Of a stretch of 64,000 bases of DNA, positions 52,749 through 62,479 are shown one piece after another. The notes beneath the pieces were generated by a model that was given only the letters and a program-made list of their open reading frames with translations, searched no databases and was not told the origin of the DNA. Each line of letters begins with the position of its first letter. The first letter of the stretch is position 1. Origin of the DNA: Acinetobacter parvus DSM 16617 = CIP 108168 (GTDB taxonomy: Bacteria; Pseudomonadota; Gammaproteobacteria; Pseudomonadales; Moraxellaceae); assembly GCF_000368025.1 (NCBI RefSeq), contig NZ_KB849211.1, positions 405,155 to 469,154 of the forward strand, written 5' to 3'. Both the position numbers and the translations under genes were made by a program.

Positions 52749-53875
52749 TGCCAAAACGTCTTTCCAGCATCAAAAAAAGCTTTCCAAGTAGCATCCAGTT
52801 TCGCCCGTTCACGTGCCACATTATCCATATAAAAACGCATCCGTTTGGCATCATCTGCATTATCTTTGAGCACCACGCCAATCAACTGCCTCGCAATCGC
52901 AGCCCCACTCAAGGATTGATCACCCAGATAATAGCCCTCTAAAGCAGCAGCATAGGCAATATTCACCGCTTCCGCTGTCGACATCACCGCGTCAGGCGTT
53001 TTAATCGACGTACCATCTTTGGTTGTGCCTTGGCGTAACTCCTGGAAAACGGTGACCAGTAGATCGACCACAGATTCAGACATTTGAATCTGATCAGATA
53101 AATCGCCTAACTCACGTTTTAACTGAGTCAATACTAATTCACGCTCAAACACAGGATCGGCAATCGGGCGAACGGTTTCAAAATTAAAACGACGTTTCAA
53201 TGCCGAGGACATCTCATGCACCCCCCGATCCCGCAAGTTGGCAGTGGCAATAATATTAAATCCTGCTTTGGCATAAACACGACCTTGCTCACCTAACTCA
53301 GGAATCATCATGGTCTTTTCAGACATCAATGAAACCAACACATCCTGAATTTCAGGTGGACAACGGGTGATTTCCTCAAAACGAATAATCTTGCCTTGTT
53401 GCATGGCTTGATACACAGGCGATGGCACCAAAGATTTTTCATTTGGACCCTCTGCAAGTAATAAGGCATAGTTCCATGAGTATTTTAAATGGTCTTCGGT
53501 TGTTCCCGCTGTCCCCTGAATGGTCAGTCCAGAATCACCGCTAATCGCAGCTGCTAACAACTCAGAAAGCATAGATTTTGCTGTACCAGGCTCGCCCACT
53601 AACATCAAACCTTGTTTTCCCAATAAAGTGACAATAGCTCGATCTACCAAGGCATCATCACCATAAAATTTACGGCTGATGGCAAGTTTTTCATCACCAA
53701 GAATAAATTGGCGTACTGCACGTGGTGAACGTAACCAACCTTGTGGCTTGGGTGCATGGTCATGCTCAGTTAATGTTGCCAGTTCTTCTGCAAAACGTTG
53801 TTCGGCACTGAGTTTAATAATGTCTTGTTGATTCATATTTTTACCATTTTCTACCACGGCGTTTTCTTCTGCCAT
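52745..53875 (-). CDS. MoxR-type AAA+ ATPase (YehL-like)
   Basis: A 376-residue AAA+ ATPase. Walker A GEPGTAKS is at 94-101, Walker B IIRFEEI at about 163-169, sensor 1 in NIIATANLRDRG, and an arginine-finger region ALKRRFNFETV. This is the MoxR branch, which remodels protein partners together with VWA proteins. The listed start overlaps the DUF4132 end by 25 bases; ATG 53836 (MNQQDIIK) gives 363 residues and may be the real one, since neither start has a strong ribosome site. It is gene two of the operon. Confidence 0.9.
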   Translation of the reverse strand: MAEENAVVENGKNMNQQDIIKLSAEQRFAEELATLTEHDHAPKPQGWLRSPRAVRQFILGDEKLAISRKFYGDDALVDRAIVTLLGKQGLMLVGEPGTAKSMLSELLAAAISGDSGLTIQGTAGTTEDHLKYSWNYALLLAEGPNEKSLVPSPVYQAMQQGKIIRFEEITRCPPEIQDVLVSLMSEKTMMIPELGEQGRVYAKAGFNIIATANLRDRGVHEMSSALKRRFNFETVRPIADPVFERELVLTQLKRELGDLSDQIQMSESVVDLLVTVFQELRQGTTKDGTSIKTPDAVMSTAEAVNIAYAAALEGYYLGDQSLSGAAIARQLIGVVLKDNADDAKRMRFYMDNVARERAKLDATWKAFFDAGKTFWQ

Positions 53876-56800
53876 TCAGGATCAAAACCAGAACATGCCT
53901 CAGCAACCTTTAAATAATCTGCATAGGTCTCAGCCAACAACACAGGGGGAACATCTGCCAGATTCATCCCACTGTCACGCCACGAACGCACATTTTTTTT
54001 CTCAAAACTCAGGTCATATAAAACGGCTGCAAGATTTTCTTCAGGCACATAGCTACCACTAAAACGAATCACCGCAGATAAACCGATTTGACTAAATGGC
54101 TTAAAGTAACTATCAAAGGAGCCGCCATCTTCAATCGAAGCACGTTGATAGCCCAGCTTAGTGATCACACCACGCAAGGTAAAGGTATCGGTTAACCAAC
54201 CTTTACGATCTTCAATGATTTCAGCCTGTGCTTCAAAAACAGGAAGCTGGTGTGTCATTTGTTCAAACAGAAACTTCACTTTATAGTCTTTAAAATGTGC
54301 TTGCCATGCCTCAGCATCCTCAGCACTAATCAAAACCACATGCGCAATTTTAATCTGGCTATCTGCCGACAATTCAATTTCATCATCTTCCAGATTTAAC
54401 AGACTGCCATCATCACTCGGACGGAAACTGTGTAGAATCTCACCCTCTGTAGAAATTTCCAACCAAACCAAACGTTGAATCAAACGCTTCATAATCGGAT
54501 GTGCAAACAGGTATTCTTGCCAGTCTGCACTGCTCCATACACGTTCACTACACATCGCCTCATATAGACGCTGTGTCTGTAAATCAATGACCTGTTTAAA
54601 TTCTTTCTTACTGCTGCTGAACAATGATTTCGCTTCCTTGATTAGGCTTTCATCATCGCCTTGTCGTGCAGCAGGTAGGCTTTTGATGATCTTGCCATCT
54701 TCATTTTTCAGTACAAATTTATCTTTTTCATCCACATAAGCAGTTAGAATCCGTGAACCATATTCTAAACTCAGTACACCCGCATCATCCAAACCTGCGG
54801 TCGGGATGGTACGATCTGCCAACTCATCACTGCTCCATTGATTACGCTCAGCAATTTGCTCAACCAGTTGTTTTGCCAGAGTTTGAACTGATGCAGTACG
54901 ATAACGACGTGAAAGACTGAGCAGCAATTGAATCATGAGTGGATCATCACTGACTGAAAAACCACTCAACATTGCTTCAATTTGCGCACGACGTTGATAG
55001 TGTTGCTTCATATAATCCTGCAACAATTTCACCGCAACACTGCCTTGTGTTTTAAAGGTGAGTGCCAGCATGCCCTTACTTTTGATGGCAGAGCCTAAAT
55101 AAATTGCCAGACGTTCACGTTTAATTTCCTCAACCACTTCTTCTAACGTGATGTGCTCATAACGTCCATAATATTCAGGGTACTTTTGTCCCCAACGCTT
55201 AAATGAGTCCTGATAGGATGCCAACCGACTTGGCGCTTCTTTAGTGGCAACCTCCATCGCCTCTTCTAAAGTTGGATTACGTGTATCCTGATAAATAAAG
55301 CTTTGTAGTAAATGTAGCGAAAATATCTGTTGACTCTTTTCATTCAACAGCCCCATATAACGCTGTAACAAGGCATTTGGAATCGGATCTTTTAATTTAT
55401 CCGCTAAAATTACCCACCACTGAATAATTTTGGGATCAACTGTCGTTCCATCCTGCCATTGGACTTGAGGTAAATGCAGTAAATCAAACCAGATAAAGCT
55501 ACTGGCAATTTTACCTTTTAGTCCTTTTTCAGCATCTTTCAGCAAACTTTCAGGTGAAAGATAACGACTGATATCTTCACCTAATTGCTCCAAAGCTGTC
55601 AGAATTGCAGCAATAACAACTTCTTTTTTCTCTTTTTCCAACAACGCATATAAGGCAGGCACAGCGGCTTGATGCTGTAAACGGGCCAACCATTCAATCG
55701 CGGTAATACGAATTTCCTGTTTACCATTTTCCAGCGCTTCAATCGCACGTAAATGGATATCAGGGAGTTTTCTCAATACTTCCTGAGCATCAAAACGTAA
55801 ACGTTTTCCATCCCCCAGAGCAAACTCAAGTAAACGAGGAATAAACTGTTTTGGCAATTGTGGGAAACGTTGCAATACACCAATTGCATGTAAAGGCTCA
55901 AAACCATGGTAGCGTGATTCACTTTTATCAGGTGATAAACCCAATGCTTCAGCAATCAGATCAATATGCTCCACAAAAAATGGAACAACCTTGTCATCAT
56001 CTGCAATATAACTACTCAAGTTTTCATAGTAATAGTTCTCTAAATAACTCTCGGCAATCATACGCGCAGGCTTTTCAAAACCCAACTGTTTCATCAACTG
56101 TTCAAGCTGACGCAACTCAAGATTTTCATAATGATGTGGTTTTAGCAAACTATTGAAAAGTTCATTCCAGTTAATCCAGTTTCGTCCGTGATAACTTAAA
56201 CGTAGCGCATGTTCCAGACCATACTCAGGCAGATTTTGCAGCTTATTCTGGTGGGTCAGGATATTATAATGATCACCGTGTATCTGGGTTCTTTTCTTGC
56301 CATTAATTGTGGAAAACAACTGCTGGCTCATCTGCTCTATTTTGAGTTTTTGCAGGTCTTTGTAATTACTTTGCGCCCAAGTGCTTTTATAAGAGGCTGT
56401 TTTATTATCTTCGATTTCTTGCTCAGCACGTAGTCTGGCTTTTTCCAGTAATGCTTGATAGTTTTCCACAATGATTGGGATAAAACTTTCTGGAATATCC
56501 TGCGTTTCAATCGCCTTAATTTCAGGTAAGGTATAATCAACCTCAACCACCTGCTGCAAGCTCTCAAGCCGTTGTAAAGCAGCAATAATCAGCACTTGTA
56601 CTGATTTTAATTTTTCACTGTCTGCGGCTTGTTGCAAAATGTCTCGGTTTTGCTCACCCAGACGCGCCAGTAAATCCGCCGCAAAACTGCGCTGTTTGCT
56701 CTCACCATTCAACAGAAAATGTTGCAAATATTGCTGACTTTCTGTCTGATTAAGCTGCGACAACAATACGGTTGCCTGTTCACGAACAGTTTTACTTGAA

Positions 56801-57621
56801 CTAAGCGCAAGCATAATCATCAGCTCAGTTTGTTGTTGCAATAAGTCTGAATGTTGAGCAATAAATTCTAAAAAAATCCCCTGTGCTGCGGCAGACAGCT
56901 TCGGTAAAATCTCCCGAACCTGTTGGGCATGTTCATTGAAAAATACGACACTATCGGAAAGTTTAAATAAAACGTTAAGCTGATCATGGTGATAATTATT
57001 AACCCCATCTCGCTCAAATAAGGTTGCAATAAAACCCTCAATATTATTTTCAGGCTCAGATAAATACAGTTGTTTGAGTACTGCCAGTGTCCAAAGATCA
57101 CGATGTGACTTTTTCTGGCGATCATCAAAACTTTGATGGTTAAAACTGGTTAATAAACCATCGACCAAAACGTAACCGAACCATACAGGGGTTTGTTTAG
57201 ACAATTGAGAGTAATTTCGTTGTTGAGTGGCTGCTTCCAAAAACTTGCCATAACGGATAATCTGTTCGCTGCTGAGTTTTGAAAAAATATTGATATACAG
57301 CTTATAACGTGCGTTTTGGGAAGCTTTGCATAATTTCTCCTGAGCTTTAGTCAATTCTGAAGAGGGCCAAAACCAGCCATAAGTGCCAGGACTACCCAAC
57401 AATGCACAGGCTTTATCTGTCGCTTGTTGTTGTAAGGTCATTAAAACTTCAGGGTTTTGTCCATTTACAATATAGTTTAAAACCTGATTCGGCAATGCTG
57501 CATCCACCTGTGCCAAAGGTTCAACAATTGTGTTGATTAAAGCCAAGGTTTCTGAATCCAATGAATTTTGCCCTTGTGGGTTGATCAACTGATTCACTTT
57601 ATTCTTAATACTTTCAAACAT
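53851..57621 (-). CDS. DUF4132 HEAT-repeat protein (YehI/MolR-like), first gene of the operon
   Basis: A 1256-residue protein from ATG 57621 (AGAGG 7 bases upstream). The middle third consists of HEAT-like helical repeats, for example ITAIEWLARLQHQAAVPALYAL and VVIAAILTALEQLG. The last third holds the DUF4132 region: LEYGSRILTAYVDEKDKF, FKQVIDLQTQRLYEAM and HPIMKRLIQRLVWLE. There is no WGR domain at the N-terminus, which some relatives have. It leads five coupled genes and is probably the scaffold of the complex. The E. coli relatives are called YehI and MolR; a molybdate link was once proposed there but nothing here supports it. Confidence 0.82.
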   Translation of the reverse strand: MFESIKNKVNQLINPQGQNSLDSETLALINTIVEPLAQVDAALPNQVLNYIVNGQNPEVLMTLQQQATDKACALLGSPGTYGWFWPSSELTKAQEKLCKASQNARYKLYINIFSKLSSEQIIRYGKFLEAATQQRNYSQLSKQTPVWFGYVLVDGLLTSFNHQSFDDRQKKSHRDLWTLAVLKQLYLSEPENNIEGFIATLFERDGVNNYHHDQLNVLFKLSDSVVFFNEHAQQVREILPKLSAAAQGIFLEFIAQHSDLLQQQTELMIMLALSSSKTVREQATVLLSQLNQTESQQYLQHFLLNGESKQRSFAADLLARLGEQNRDILQQAADSEKLKSVQVLIIAALQRLESLQQVVEVDYTLPEIKAIETQDIPESFIPIIVENYQALLEKARLRAEQEIEDNKTASYKSTWAQSNYKDLQKLKIEQMSQQLFSTINGKKRTQIHGDHYNILTHQNKLQNLPEYGLEHALRLSYHGRNWINWNELFNSLLKPHHYENLELRQLEQLMKQLGFEKPARMIAESYLENYYYENLSSYIADDDKVVPFFVEHIDLIAEALGLSPDKSESRYHGFEPLHAIGVLQRFPQLPKQFIPRLLEFALGDGKRLRFDAQEVLRKLPDIHLRAIEALENGKQEIRITAIEWLARLQHQAAVPALYALLEKEKKEVVIAAILTALEQLGEDISRYLSPESLLKDAEKGLKGKIASSFIWFDLLHLPQVQWQDGTTVDPKIIQWWVILADKLKDPIPNALLQRYMGLLNEKSQQIFSLHLLQSFIYQDTRNPTLEEAMEVATKEAPSRLASYQDSFKRWGQKYPEYYGRYEHITLEEVVEEIKRERLAIYLGSAIKSKGMLALTFKTQGSVAVKLLQDYMKQHYQRRAQIEAMLSGFSVSDDPLMIQLLLSLSRRYRTASVQTLAKQLVEQIAERNQWSSDELADRTIPTAGLDDAGVLSLEYGSRILTAYVDEKDKFVLKNEDGKIIKSLPAARQGDDESLIKEAKSLFSSSKKEFKQVIDLQTQRLYEAMCSERVWSSADWQEYLFAHPIMKRLIQRLVWLEISTEGEILHSFRPSDDGSLLNLEDDEIELSADSQIKIAHVVLISAEDAEAWQAHFKDYKVKFLFEQMTHQLPVFEAQAEIIEDRKGWLTDTFTLRGVITKLGYQRASIEDGGSFDSYFKPFSQIGLSAVIRFSGSYVPEENLAAVLYDLSFEKKNVRSWRDSGMNLADVPPVLLAETYADYLKVAEACSGFDPEWQKKTPW

Positions 57622-57750
57622 TGAATGGCCTCTTATTTTCCCCAATTATTTACTTAATCTTTAATTTTAAAAAATATATATCTGGCTTTTATTAAAGATT
57701 CCTAATAACGCTATTCTACTCATCAATTATTATTCTTTATTTAATAAATT

Positions 57751-58851
57751 TAGGACTTACGCACTGTTATTTATAGACTCTCTGTGGTAGCAGATGATTT
57801 TTATCGAGAATAAAGTCATCAATGAAGTTTTTGATCATTGGTCTAAATAATTTCTTCTGCCAATGATATACATTTTCAAAGATCCCCTCAAACTGGTTCT
57901 TTTGTATCTCGACGTAGGCCATCAAGGCTGAAAAAATATGATTCAAAATCAGTTTAGATCGTCTTACTTGAAACTTTTCAATATGACAAACCTGTTTAAT
58001 CACTCGGTGATATTGTTCTATTTTCCAATGACTTGAATGTAATTCATGAAAACCCTCAAAGGACAATAAATCATCTTCATCTTGATGCACAATATAAAAC
58101 CTCTGCTGTTCTTTTAACTGAGTCTTAAATAATTGTACAAAGCCAAAATCTTTGAGCCAGACCACTTGACCCTGATGGAAATCTGGCAATAAACGCAGTT
58201 GAAACCATTGTCCTTTTTCTGGGGAAACCTTACGGTTACAGTCGATACCAAACATAAATCGAATACCATGTTTTCTTATGGTTTTTAGATTTGCAGTCGA
58301 TGAATACCAACTATCACCTGTAATAAATTGAATCTTTGCACCCCAACTAAGTACTTCACTTAACATATCCATAAAGTAATCATTCTTGGTTTTACCCTCA
58401 GATTTGTCATAAATTCGGAAATTAATTGGAATATTTTGACCATTCTGATCTGTCGCATACAAGGTAATGAGATTAATACCCTTGACGGATCGGTGGTGTT
58501 TGCCTGACCAAAAATAGCTAACTAAGTCCATATGTTGACTATATGGTTTATCTAAAACAGTATCATCAATACTGACTATAAGTTTATTATTATCAATATG
58601 TTGAATTGCTTCTTGATATAGGTCGTGAGGTGTGTAGTCTTCACGCTCTAGAAAGCGATTTACACTATCATGCGAGATATTATAAGTCTCGGCAAGTTGT
58701 GTGCAGCTAATAGAGTTCGGTTCTGTCATGAGAAAGCCCATATAAATGGGTAATGTACAAGTTGCTGTAGAAGCATGTTTAGTTCGTCTGATCACAGATA
58801 CTTTATAAACTATTTTAATACTTTTTTGAATCCGTCAATGCGTAAGTCCTA
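57751..58851 (-). mobile_element. Complete ISAba11-like insertion sequence (IS701 family)
   Basis: The ends TAGGACTTACGCA and TGCGTAAGTCCTA are perfect 13-bp inverted repeats bounding 1101 bp, the size I recall for ISAba11. It is flanked by AATT on both sides (AAATT if the last base is counted outside), a probable target duplication, so the insertion is simple and fairly recent. A terminal fragment of the same IS lies 10.8 kb to the left. Confidence 0.85.
57767..58795 (-). CDS. Transposase of the ISAba11-like element
   Basis: A DDE transposase of about 342 residues. Readable motifs: LIVSIDDTVLDKPYS (first Asp), FITGDSWYSSTANL (second Asp) and SSHWKIEQYHRVIKQ (Glu). This matches the IS701/DDE_5 superfamily. 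The frame is intact with a GTG start, so the element may be active. The true start is uncertain. The C-terminus ends 16 bases from the inverted repeat. Confidence 0.85.
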   Translation of the reverse strand: MIRRTKHASTATCTLPIYMGFLMTEPNSISCTQLAETYNISHDSVNRFLEREDYTPHDLYQEAIQHIDNNKLIVSIDDTVLDKPYSQHMDLVSYFWSGKHHRSVKGINLITLYATDQNGQNIPINFRIYDKSEGKTKNDYFMDMLSEVLSWGAKIQFITGDSWYSSTANLKTIRKHGIRFMFGIDCNRKVSPEKGQWFQLRLLPDFHQGQVVWLKDFGFVQLFKTQLKEQQRFYIVHQDEDDLLSFEGFHELHSSHWKIEQYHRVIKQVCHIEKFQVRRSKLILNHIFSALMAYVEIQKNQFEGIFENVYHWQKKLFRPMIKNFIDDFILDKNHLLPQRVYK

Positions 58852-59000
58852 AATTGTAAACTTAAGACATTTAGGCGACAATTTATGTCGCACAACTCAT
58901 CCTGCTTTCCATAAGAACCCGATCTAATTATTCAGTTCCATATTCAAGAATCTCGCCAAAATCGGGTATCATTCTTCAAAAGAAAATCATTTCAAATCTC

Positions 59001-59588
59001 ATGAACCAGCTTTTAAACCCATTAAGAAAACAGCTTCGCCTAAAAAGAAAGCGACTTTCTCCTTATGAACAAAAGAAAGCTGAACAACAGGTTTTAAATC
59101 GACTCAGATATTTGCCACAGTTCAAGTCAGCCCAAAAAGTTGGCATGTATTTACACGCCTTTGGTGAAGTGCATACCCGAAAAATCATCCAGTTCTGTTT
59201 TCAAAAAAACAAGCAGGTCTATCTACCCATGATCTGTAATATGAACCAAAACCTGGTTTGGGTAAAAATCAGCTCCAATCAATATTTAAATAAACGTTTT
59301 TCCCATCATCCTCTCGGTATGAAAGAACCAATGGCAACGCGTGGGCAGCATGTTTCCACCCTGGATTTACTGATTATGCCTTTATTGGCCTGTGACCAGC
59401 TTGGAACGAGAATCGGTATGGGAGGTGGATTTTATGACCGTACTTTGGCAACTGCCCCACATCGTCCTTTTCGGCTGGGACTCGCCCATTCTTTTCAATA
59501 TATAAATGAACCTTTATTCAGACAAAAATGGGATCAACCCATTGATGGATTATTAACCCCTCAAAATTTTTATTATTTCAAACGATAA
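59001..59588 (+). CDS. fau: 5-formyltetrahydrofolate cyclo-ligase (Fau/YgfA)
   Basis: Converts 5-formyl-THF to 5,10-methenyl-THF with ATP. The 195-residue protein has the N-terminal RKQLRLKRKRLSPYEQ helix, VGMYLHAFGEVHT and the ATP-binding MGGGFYDRTLA loop near the C-terminus. In most gamma-proteobacteria this gene directly follows 6S RNA and belongs to its transcript; here 13.9 kb separates them. Confidence 0.92.
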   Translation: MNQLLNPLRKQLRLKRKRLSPYEQKKAEQQVLNRLRYLPQFKSAQKVGMYLHAFGEVHTRKIIQFCFQKNKQVYLPMICNMNQNLVWVKISSNQYLNKRFSHHPLGMKEPMATRGQHVSTLDLLIMPLLACDQLGTRIGMGGGFYDRTLATAPHRPFRLGLAHSFQYINEPLFRQKWDQPIDGLLTPQNFYYFKR

Positions 59589-59733
59589 ATAGCTAATTTT
59601 ATTAATTTTAACCGCCAATCTTGAGTAATTTAGTCTTTTTTTCATATTTTATAAATTAAAACCCTTGTAATTTTAAAAATGCACTTCACTATAAAAAACA
59701 TGGCAACACCGTTGTCACTCATTAGGAGTGCCC

Positions 59734-62163
59734 ATGTCTGAATATATTTTAAATAATGAATCAAGCTTAGAGCCACAGGTTCCAAGTGTATTACCACTAT
59801 TAGCATTACGTGATGTTGTGGTCTATCCACACATGCAAATTGCGCTATTTGTGGGTCGTGAAAAATCGATCAATGCAGTGGATGTGGCTCGTAACGGTGA
59901 CAATTTAGTATTTGTAGTTGCGCAAAAAGATTCGCTTACAGAAGAAATTGATCACGATAACCTCTATCAATATGGAACCGTGGCTAAAATCGTACAGGTC
60001 GTCAATCATGAAAATGATGAAAACTGCATTAAAGTACTGATTGAAGGTCTGCATCGTTCTAAATTAGAGCGCATTATTGATGGTGAAGAATACTTGACTG
60101 CCGAGCACAGTCTCAGTCCAATTACATTACCATTGGATGAGGAAGCTCAAGCAACTCGCTTAAACGAATTACGTACCCTATTCGCTCAATATGCTGAAGC
60201 GAAATTACGCAATGCACGTGAGCTTGTTGCAGCAGCTAATAAAATCGAAGACCTGTTACAACTGATGTTCTTCGTTGCGACCCGTGTGCCTTTAAACATT
60301 GAAGTGAAACAAAACTTTTTAGAGCACGACGAGTTTGAAGCGCATTTGCAAGAGTTGATGAGCTATTTGGTGAATCAATCTGCTGAACAGCAAATTGAAC
60401 AAACGTTACATGACAGTGTTAAACGTCAAATGGAAAAGAACCAGCGTGAATACTTTCTAAATGAAAAAATGAAAGTTATTCAACGTGAGCTTTCCGATAT
60501 GAATGGTGGTGCTGAGGATGACGTTGCGGAAATCGAGAAACGTCTTGCTGAAGCAGATTTACCTGAACATGTACGCAAAAAAGCTGAAGCTGAGTTCCGT
60601 AAACTCAAGGCAATGCAACCTGCATCCAGTGAAGCAGCCGTTGTTCGTAACTATCTAGAAGTCATTTTAGATACGCCTTGGAATAAGGCGAGCAAAGTCA
60701 GCATTAACTTGGCCAAAGCACAAGAGATTCTTGATGAAGATCACTACGGCTTAGATGACGTCAAAGATCGTATTGTTGAGTATCTGGCGGTTCAGTCGCG
60801 TGTTAAAAAACTCCGCGGGCCAATCTTGTGTTTAGTCGGCCCTCCAGGTGTAGGAAAAACTTCTCTTGGGGAATCAGTAGCGAAAGCGACTGGTCGTGAG
60901 TTTGTCCGCATGGCCCTCGGTGGCGTACGTGACGAAGCTGAAATCCGTGGTCACCGTCGTACCTATATCGGTGCGATGCCAGGTAAAATTGTACAGTCTT
61001 TAACGAAAGTTGGGGTTAAGAACCCACTGTTCTTACTCGACGAAATCGATAAGATGGCACAAGACTACCGCGGCGATCCTGCTTCTGCATTGCTTGAAGT
61101 GCTTGATCCATCACAGAACAGTAAGTTCAACGATCACTATTTAGATCTTGATCTGGACTTGTCTGAAGTGATGTTCATCTGTACTGCGAACAGCATGAAT
61201 ATTCCAGAAGCTTTACTGGATCGTATGGAAGTGATTCGTCTACCGGGTTATACCGAAGATGAAAAAGTGAATATTGCTGAGCGTTACTTAGTGCCGAAAG
61301 CCATTAAAAATAATGGTCTACGTGCAAAAGAACTGACTATTCATGAAGAAGCCATTCGCGACATCGTACAACGTTATACACGTGAAGCTGGTGTGCGTAG
61401 CCTTGAACGTGAAGTGTCTAAAATTGCACGTAAAGTTGTGAAAGAGGCGGTGAGCAAGAAGTCTAAAAACCTACAGGTTGATGTGACTTCTGCAAATCTT
61501 CCAGAATACCTGGGTCCACACAAGTTTGACTTTGGTGTTGCTGAAGATGAAGCGCAAGTGGGTCGTGTCAATGGCCTGGCTTGGACTTCGGTGGGTGGTG
61601 AGTTACTGACCATTGAAGTTGCTGCCGTAAAAGGTAAAGGTAAATTCATTACTACAGGTTCACTCGGTGATGTAATGAAAGAATCAATTACCGCAGCAAT
61701 GACCGTGGTTCGTACACGTGCGGATGAATTGGGAATTGAATCATCTCGTTTCGATGAAACTGATGTCCATGTTCACTTACCTGAAGGTGCAACACCAAAA
61801 GATGGCCCATCAGCTGGTTTAGCCCTGACCACTGCCCTTGTATCGGCATTTACAGGTATTCCGATTCGTCCAGACATTGCCATGACAGGTGAAACAAGTC
61901 TTGGTGGTCGTGCGATGCGTATTGGTGGCTTGAAAGAAAAGCTTCTTGCGGCACACCGTGGTGGAATCAAGCTGGTCTTCATTCCACAGGATAACGTCCG
62001 TGACTTGGCTGAGATTCCAGAAAATGTGAAAGAAGGTTTAGAAATCAAAGCTGTGAAAAGCATTGATGAAATCCTGCCTTTGGCTTTGACGGATACACCA
62101 AAACCTTTGCCGAAAACACCGATTGTAAAACCAGTGGAAGAAGCAAAGGCTGCACGTCACTAA
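59734..62163 (+). CDS. lon: ATP-dependent protease Lon
   Basis: Degrades damaged and regulatory proteins in the cytoplasm as a hexamer. ATG at 59734 with AGGAG 5 bases upstream gives 809 residues. The N-terminal LON domain begins PLLALRDVVVYPHMQ; the AAA+ core has Walker A GPPGVGKTS and Walker B FLLDEIDKM; the protease domain has the catalytic Ser in PKDGPSAGLAL and Lys in GGLKEKLLAAHRGG. A possible promoter, TTGTAA-N19-TATAAA, lies at 59665-59695. No clear sigma-32 site could be seen. A terminator follows. Confidence 0.97.
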   Translation: MSEYILNNESSLEPQVPSVLPLLALRDVVVYPHMQIALFVGREKSINAVDVARNGDNLVFVVAQKDSLTEEIDHDNLYQYGTVAKIVQVVNHENDENCIKVLIEGLHRSKLERIIDGEEYLTAEHSLSPITLPLDEEAQATRLNELRTLFAQYAEAKLRNARELVAAANKIEDLLQLMFFVATRVPLNIEVKQNFLEHDEFEAHLQELMSYLVNQSAEQQIEQTLHDSVKRQMEKNQREYFLNEKMKVIQRELSDMNGGAEDDVAEIEKRLAEADLPEHVRKKAEAEFRKLKAMQPASSEAAVVRNYLEVILDTPWNKASKVSINLAKAQEILDEDHYGLDDVKDRIVEYLAVQSRVKKLRGPILCLVGPPGVGKTSLGESVAKATGREFVRMALGGVRDEAEIRGHRRTYIGAMPGKIVQSLTKVGVKNPLFLLDEIDKMAQDYRGDPASALLEVLDPSQNSKFNDHYLDLDLDLSEVMFICTANSMNIPEALLDRMEVIRLPGYTEDEKVNIAERYLVPKAIKNNGLRAKELTIHEEAIRDIVQRYTREAGVRSLEREVSKIARKVVKEAVSKKSKNLQVDVTSANLPEYLGPHKFDFGVAEDEAQVGRVNGLAWTSVGGELLTIEVAAVKGKGKFITTGSLGDVMKESITAAMTVVRTRADELGIESSRFDETDVHVHLPEGATPKDGPSAGLALTTALVSAFTGIPIRPDIAMTGETSLGGRAMRIGGLKEKLLAAHRGGIKLVFIPQDNVRDLAEIPENVKEGLEIKAVKSIDEILPLALTDTPKPLPKTPIVKPVEEAKAARH

Positions 62164-62177
62164 TCCTTGAAAAAATT

Positions 62178-62203
62178 AAAGAGAGCTTCGGCTCTCTTTT
62201 TTT
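62178..62203 (+). terminator. Rho-independent terminator of lon
   Basis: AGAGAGC-ttcg-GCTCTCT closes with a UUCG tetraloop and is followed by eight Ts, 15 bases after the lon stop. Confidence 0.93.
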
Positions 62204-62217
62204 GTTACATATTTTGG

Positions 62218-62245
62218 TTGAAAAATAACCAGTATATTGCATAAT
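62218..62245 (+). promoter_or_regulatory. Sigma-70-like promoter of a candidate small RNA
   Basis: TTGAAA at 62218-62223 and CATAAT at 62240-62245 are separated by 16 bases. A start near 62252 would place the transcript just upstream of two hairpins and a terminator, and just after the lon terminator. Confidence 0.5.
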
Positions 62246-62251
62246 GAAATG

Positions 62252-62364
62252 GAGTCGACAAAACAAAGGCCAAACTTGACTCATGAACTCATTTTAGTGC
62301 CATCTGAACTCCAGACAGATGGCACTTTGATCGCAGCTCATACGCATGTTGAGCTGCGTTTTTT
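62252..62364 (+). ncRNA. Candidate small RNA between lon and rlmH
   Basis: About 113 bases with no reading frame. AGTGCCATCTG and CAGATGGCACT (62296-62326) form an 11-bp perfect hairpin; CGCAGCTCA and TGAGCTGCG (62332-62358) form a second 9-bp one followed by six Ts, a standard terminator. The lon terminator lies upstream, so this terminator needs its own transcript, which the TTGAAA/CATAAT promoter could supply. I cannot match it to a known family. The rest of 62365-62479 shows nothing but the rlmH leader. Confidence 0.5.
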
Positions 62365-62479
62365 ATGGAGAGAATAATCCGCTATTTTGTATCTTTTATG
62401 ACAAGATAAACCGTTTGCACCATCCCATGACAACCAGCAGCATTTATAATGTGCTGAATCTATCGATTTAAACAATCCT

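Noticed and set aside
59642..59830. Minus-strand open frame over the lon start
   Set aside because: It overlaps the lon ribosome site and start, with no independent support.
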